In this document: positions 62,569 through 64,000 of the stretch, piece after piece
Layout: every line of letters begins with the position of its first letter
Numbering within the stretch: the stretch's first letter is position 1
Assembly (NCBI RefSeq): GCF_022758885.1
Contig: NZ_JALEBH010000002.1
Location: 186,001 to 250,000 of the forward strand
DNA length: 64,000 nucleotides
Origin: Sphingobium sp. BYY-5
Lineage (GTDB): Bacteria; Pseudomonadota; Alphaproteobacteria; Sphingomonadales; Sphingomonadaceae
Direction of reading: 5' to 3'
Position numbers and translations under genes: made by a program
The notes under the pieces: generated by a model
Database searches by the model: none
What the model saw: the letters and a program-made list of their open reading frames with translations, nothing else
Told to the model about the DNA's origin: nothing

Positions 62569-63854
62569 GCCCCTTCCTCCAGAGCGTTGCGCGTATGGCT
62601 GCTGATATAGTCGCTTTTCATATTGTGCATATGGACCCAATCGCCCGTAGTGGCGTCGACCGTCATCGACCCGATTGGCGCGCCATATTTGATGACCTTG
62701 TCCCCGATCCTGAGCGGCACGCGGGCGACCTTGTGCCCGATCGGGATGCCTTCGCGCGCCGGGATGGTGCCGCCCGAAACCGTGAGCACGTCGTTCGCCT
62801 CGATCGCGCGGACGCAGATCAGCACATTGTCGTCGGGGTGCAGCAGGATCAGCCGCACATCGTCCTGCAGCATGGCGGGACCTTTCTGGAAGGGATCGGG
62901 GTTGAGCGCCGCGTCGAGCGCGGGCCAGAGCGGTTCGGGCAATGGCGTTGCCATGCGCGCGATGGTGTCGGCAACCTGATCCGCGCCGACCAGGCCTGGA
63001 ATGACACTGACGACCTGCGGGTGCCGGAGCGGGAATTGCAGGGCGGCGGCGGGCAGCGGCACGCCGAAATCGGCGCAGGCCTGGGCCAGGCGCCGGGCCT
63101 TGCCGATAATCTCTTCGCTGGGCGCAGCATAGTCGAAATGCAGCGTGCCACTCAGGTCGCGCGCCAATATGCCGCTATTATAGGGACCACCGACGATCAG
63201 CCGGACACCCTGCTCGGCGCATCGCTCCAACAGCTTAATGGCGCTGCGGTCGAGCAAGGTATAGCGCCCCGCAAGCAGGATCACGTCCAGCTCGACATGA
63301 TCCAGAAGCGTGTCGCAGATTGCGACCTCATTGACCCCGATCCCGATCGCGCCCACCGCGCCACCTTCGCGCAAATCGCGCATGGCGCGATATCCGCCGT
63401 TCAGGAAAGCGTGCAGATGACCCTCATGCGCGTCGCCATGGGTCGCGCGACCCAGGTCGTGTGCGAGCAGCAGGTCGATCCGGTCCCGTCCCAGCCGTCC
63501 GCAACTCCCCTCGAAGGATTGCAATATGGCGTCATGCGAATAGTCGAAGACCGGCTCGAACGGGTCGGCATCGACGAAACCGTGCCGCTCGCCCCCTATA
63601 TCGGTCGGCACCAGCAGGCGGCCGACTTTGGTCGAAACGATGGCCTCGCCCGCCCGATCGCGGTCAGACAGCATCGCGCCCAGCCGCCGTTCGGCCAGGC
63701 CGAAACCATAATGGGGCGCCGTATCATAATAACGGATGCCTGCATCCCAGGCGGCGTCCAGCGTCGCGCGGGCCTCCGCCGCATCCACTATGCGATAGAG
63801 ATTGCCGACGGGCGCGGTACCCATACCTAGTGTGGGGAAATGTGCTTGGGTCAT
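62565..63854 (-). CDS. fusion: aldo/keto reductase (sugar 1-dehydrogenase) plus UxaA SAF domain
   Basis: 429 aa with no stop between two domains. Residues 1-315: aldo/keto reductase of the D-threo-aldose / L-fucose 1-dehydrogenase group (LGMGTAPVGNLYRIVDAAEARATLDAAWDAGIRYYDTAPHYGFGLAERRLG, with catalytic Tyr in YDTAPHYG and Lys in VSTKVGRLL; RLGRDRIDLLLAHDLG). Residues about 325-429: SAF domain of altronate dehydratase (LHPDDNVLICVRAIEANDVLTVSGGTIPAREGIPIGHKVARVPLRIGDKVIKYGAPIG...VHMHNMKSD). The Met at GPAMLQDD, behind aaaggtcccgcc, could be an internal start. ATG 63854 has agga five bases ahead and overlaps the permease stop. Confidence 0.88.
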   Translation of the reverse strand: MTQAHFPTLGMGTAPVGNLYRIVDAAEARATLDAAWDAGIRYYDTAPHYGFGLAERRLGAMLSDRDRAGEAIVSTKVGRLLVPTDIGGERHGFVDADPFEPVFDYSHDAILQSFEGSCGRLGRDRIDLLLAHDLGRATHGDAHEGHLHAFLNGGYRAMRDLREGGAVGAIGIGVNEVAICDTLLDHVELDVILLAGRYTLLDRSAIKLLERCAEQGVRLIVGGPYNSGILARDLSGTLHFDYAAPSEEIIGKARRLAQACADFGVPLPAAALQFPLRHPQVVSVIPGLVGADQVADTIARMATPLPEPLWPALDAALNPDPFQKGPAMLQDDVRLILLHPDDNVLICVRAIEANDVLTVSGGTIPAREGIPIGHKVARVPLRIGDKVIKYGAPIGSMTVDATTGDWVHMHNMKSDYISSHTRNALEEGA

Positions 63855-64000
63855 ATAGGTCCTGCTCGACATGCGGCGCGGGCATACAATGCGACGACGG
63901 CGAAGCAAAGCGCAGGCACCAGCATCGCCGCACGGATCGTGCCGGCCAGATCGGACAATAGTCCCATCGCCATGGTGAGCACCGCGCCACCGATGATGGC
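63851..64000 (-). CDS. C-terminal end of a FucP-like sugar permease (partial)
   Basis: Fifty codons continue off the right edge and end in TGA at 63851-63853, overlapping the next ATG. The sequence AIIGGAVLTMAMGLLSDLAG...AAMLVPALCFAVVALYARAA matches the last two helices of L-fucose:H+ symporters. Only the tail is visible. First visible gene of the minus-strand sugar operon. Confidence 0.75.
   Translation of the reverse strand, partial: AIIGGAVLTMAMGLLSDLAGTIRAAMLVPALCFAVVALYARAACRAGPI

Overview
The window is about 64% GC by eye and carries the accessory catabolism expected of a sphingomonad (Alphaproteobacteria, Sphingomonadaceae; Sphingobium, Novosphingobium or Sphingomonas type). It has two TonB-dependent receptors, many short-chain dehydrogenases, a P450cam-type monooxygenase with its ferredoxin, a LigW-type decarboxylase, a lignostilbene-type dioxygenase and LigF-type glutathione transferases. 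Genus-level placement is inference from gene content; no rRNA or tRNA gene was seen.

Layout. 1-4.4 kb: a cut exported protein, an OprB-type porin and a PL11 rhamnogalacturonan lyase. 4.4-13.7 kb: LysR/mmsA, then a TetR-controlled acyl-CoA operon (acyl-CoA dehydrogenase, two thiolases, HSD10-type SDR, enoyl-CoA hydratase, IpdC/nitronate-monooxygenase-like flavoprotein). 13.7-21.5 kb: P450 plus [2Fe-2S] ferredoxin facing a TetR gene, then SDRs, an acyl-CoA ligase and two NTF2-like proteins; together this suggests oxidation of a terpenoid, alicyclic or steroid-like acid. 21.5-24.9 kb: a degraded, less GC-rich stretch with an Lrp regulator, an Asp/Glu-racemase-family protein, a broken Rrf2 gene and possible gene scraps. 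24.9-27.3 kb: a DadA-like oxidase and an M24 peptidase.

27.3-40.9 kb is a pectin/galacturonate locus: GH43, TonB receptor, PL1 pectate lyase, cupin, esterase, KduD, KduI, a LacI regulator, a FAH-family enzyme and an ExuT-like transporter. Four copies of a GACACCGGTGTC-type palindrome sit in front of the receptor, the pectate lyase, kduI and the lacI/FAH pair and define a likely LacI regulon. 41.0-41.7 kb: a small winged-helix-like protein preceded by two mutually exclusive hairpins.

41.8-60.2 kb is the most interesting block. MFS carriers, an NTF2-like protein, an aldehyde dehydrogenase, LigW, a lignostilbene dioxygenase (LsdA-like), a MarR regulator, a TonB receptor, two overlapping GSTs, a CoA ligase, a PQQ/haem alcohol dehydrogenase and an amidohydrolase are linked by four copies of a previously unmarked 20-bp motif (TTGTATGT followed by an ACTnACA-like half). 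I read it as a MarR regulon for uptake and cleavage of lignin-derived dimers, probably stilbene or phenylcoumaran type, funnelling through 5-carboxyvanillate-like acids.

60.3-64.0 kb: a translationally coupled minus-strand operon (FucP-like permease end, aldo/keto reductase fused to a UxaA SAF domain, UxaA large domain, SDR, mutarotase) fitting non-phosphorylative oxidation of L-fucose or a related 6-deoxy sugar.
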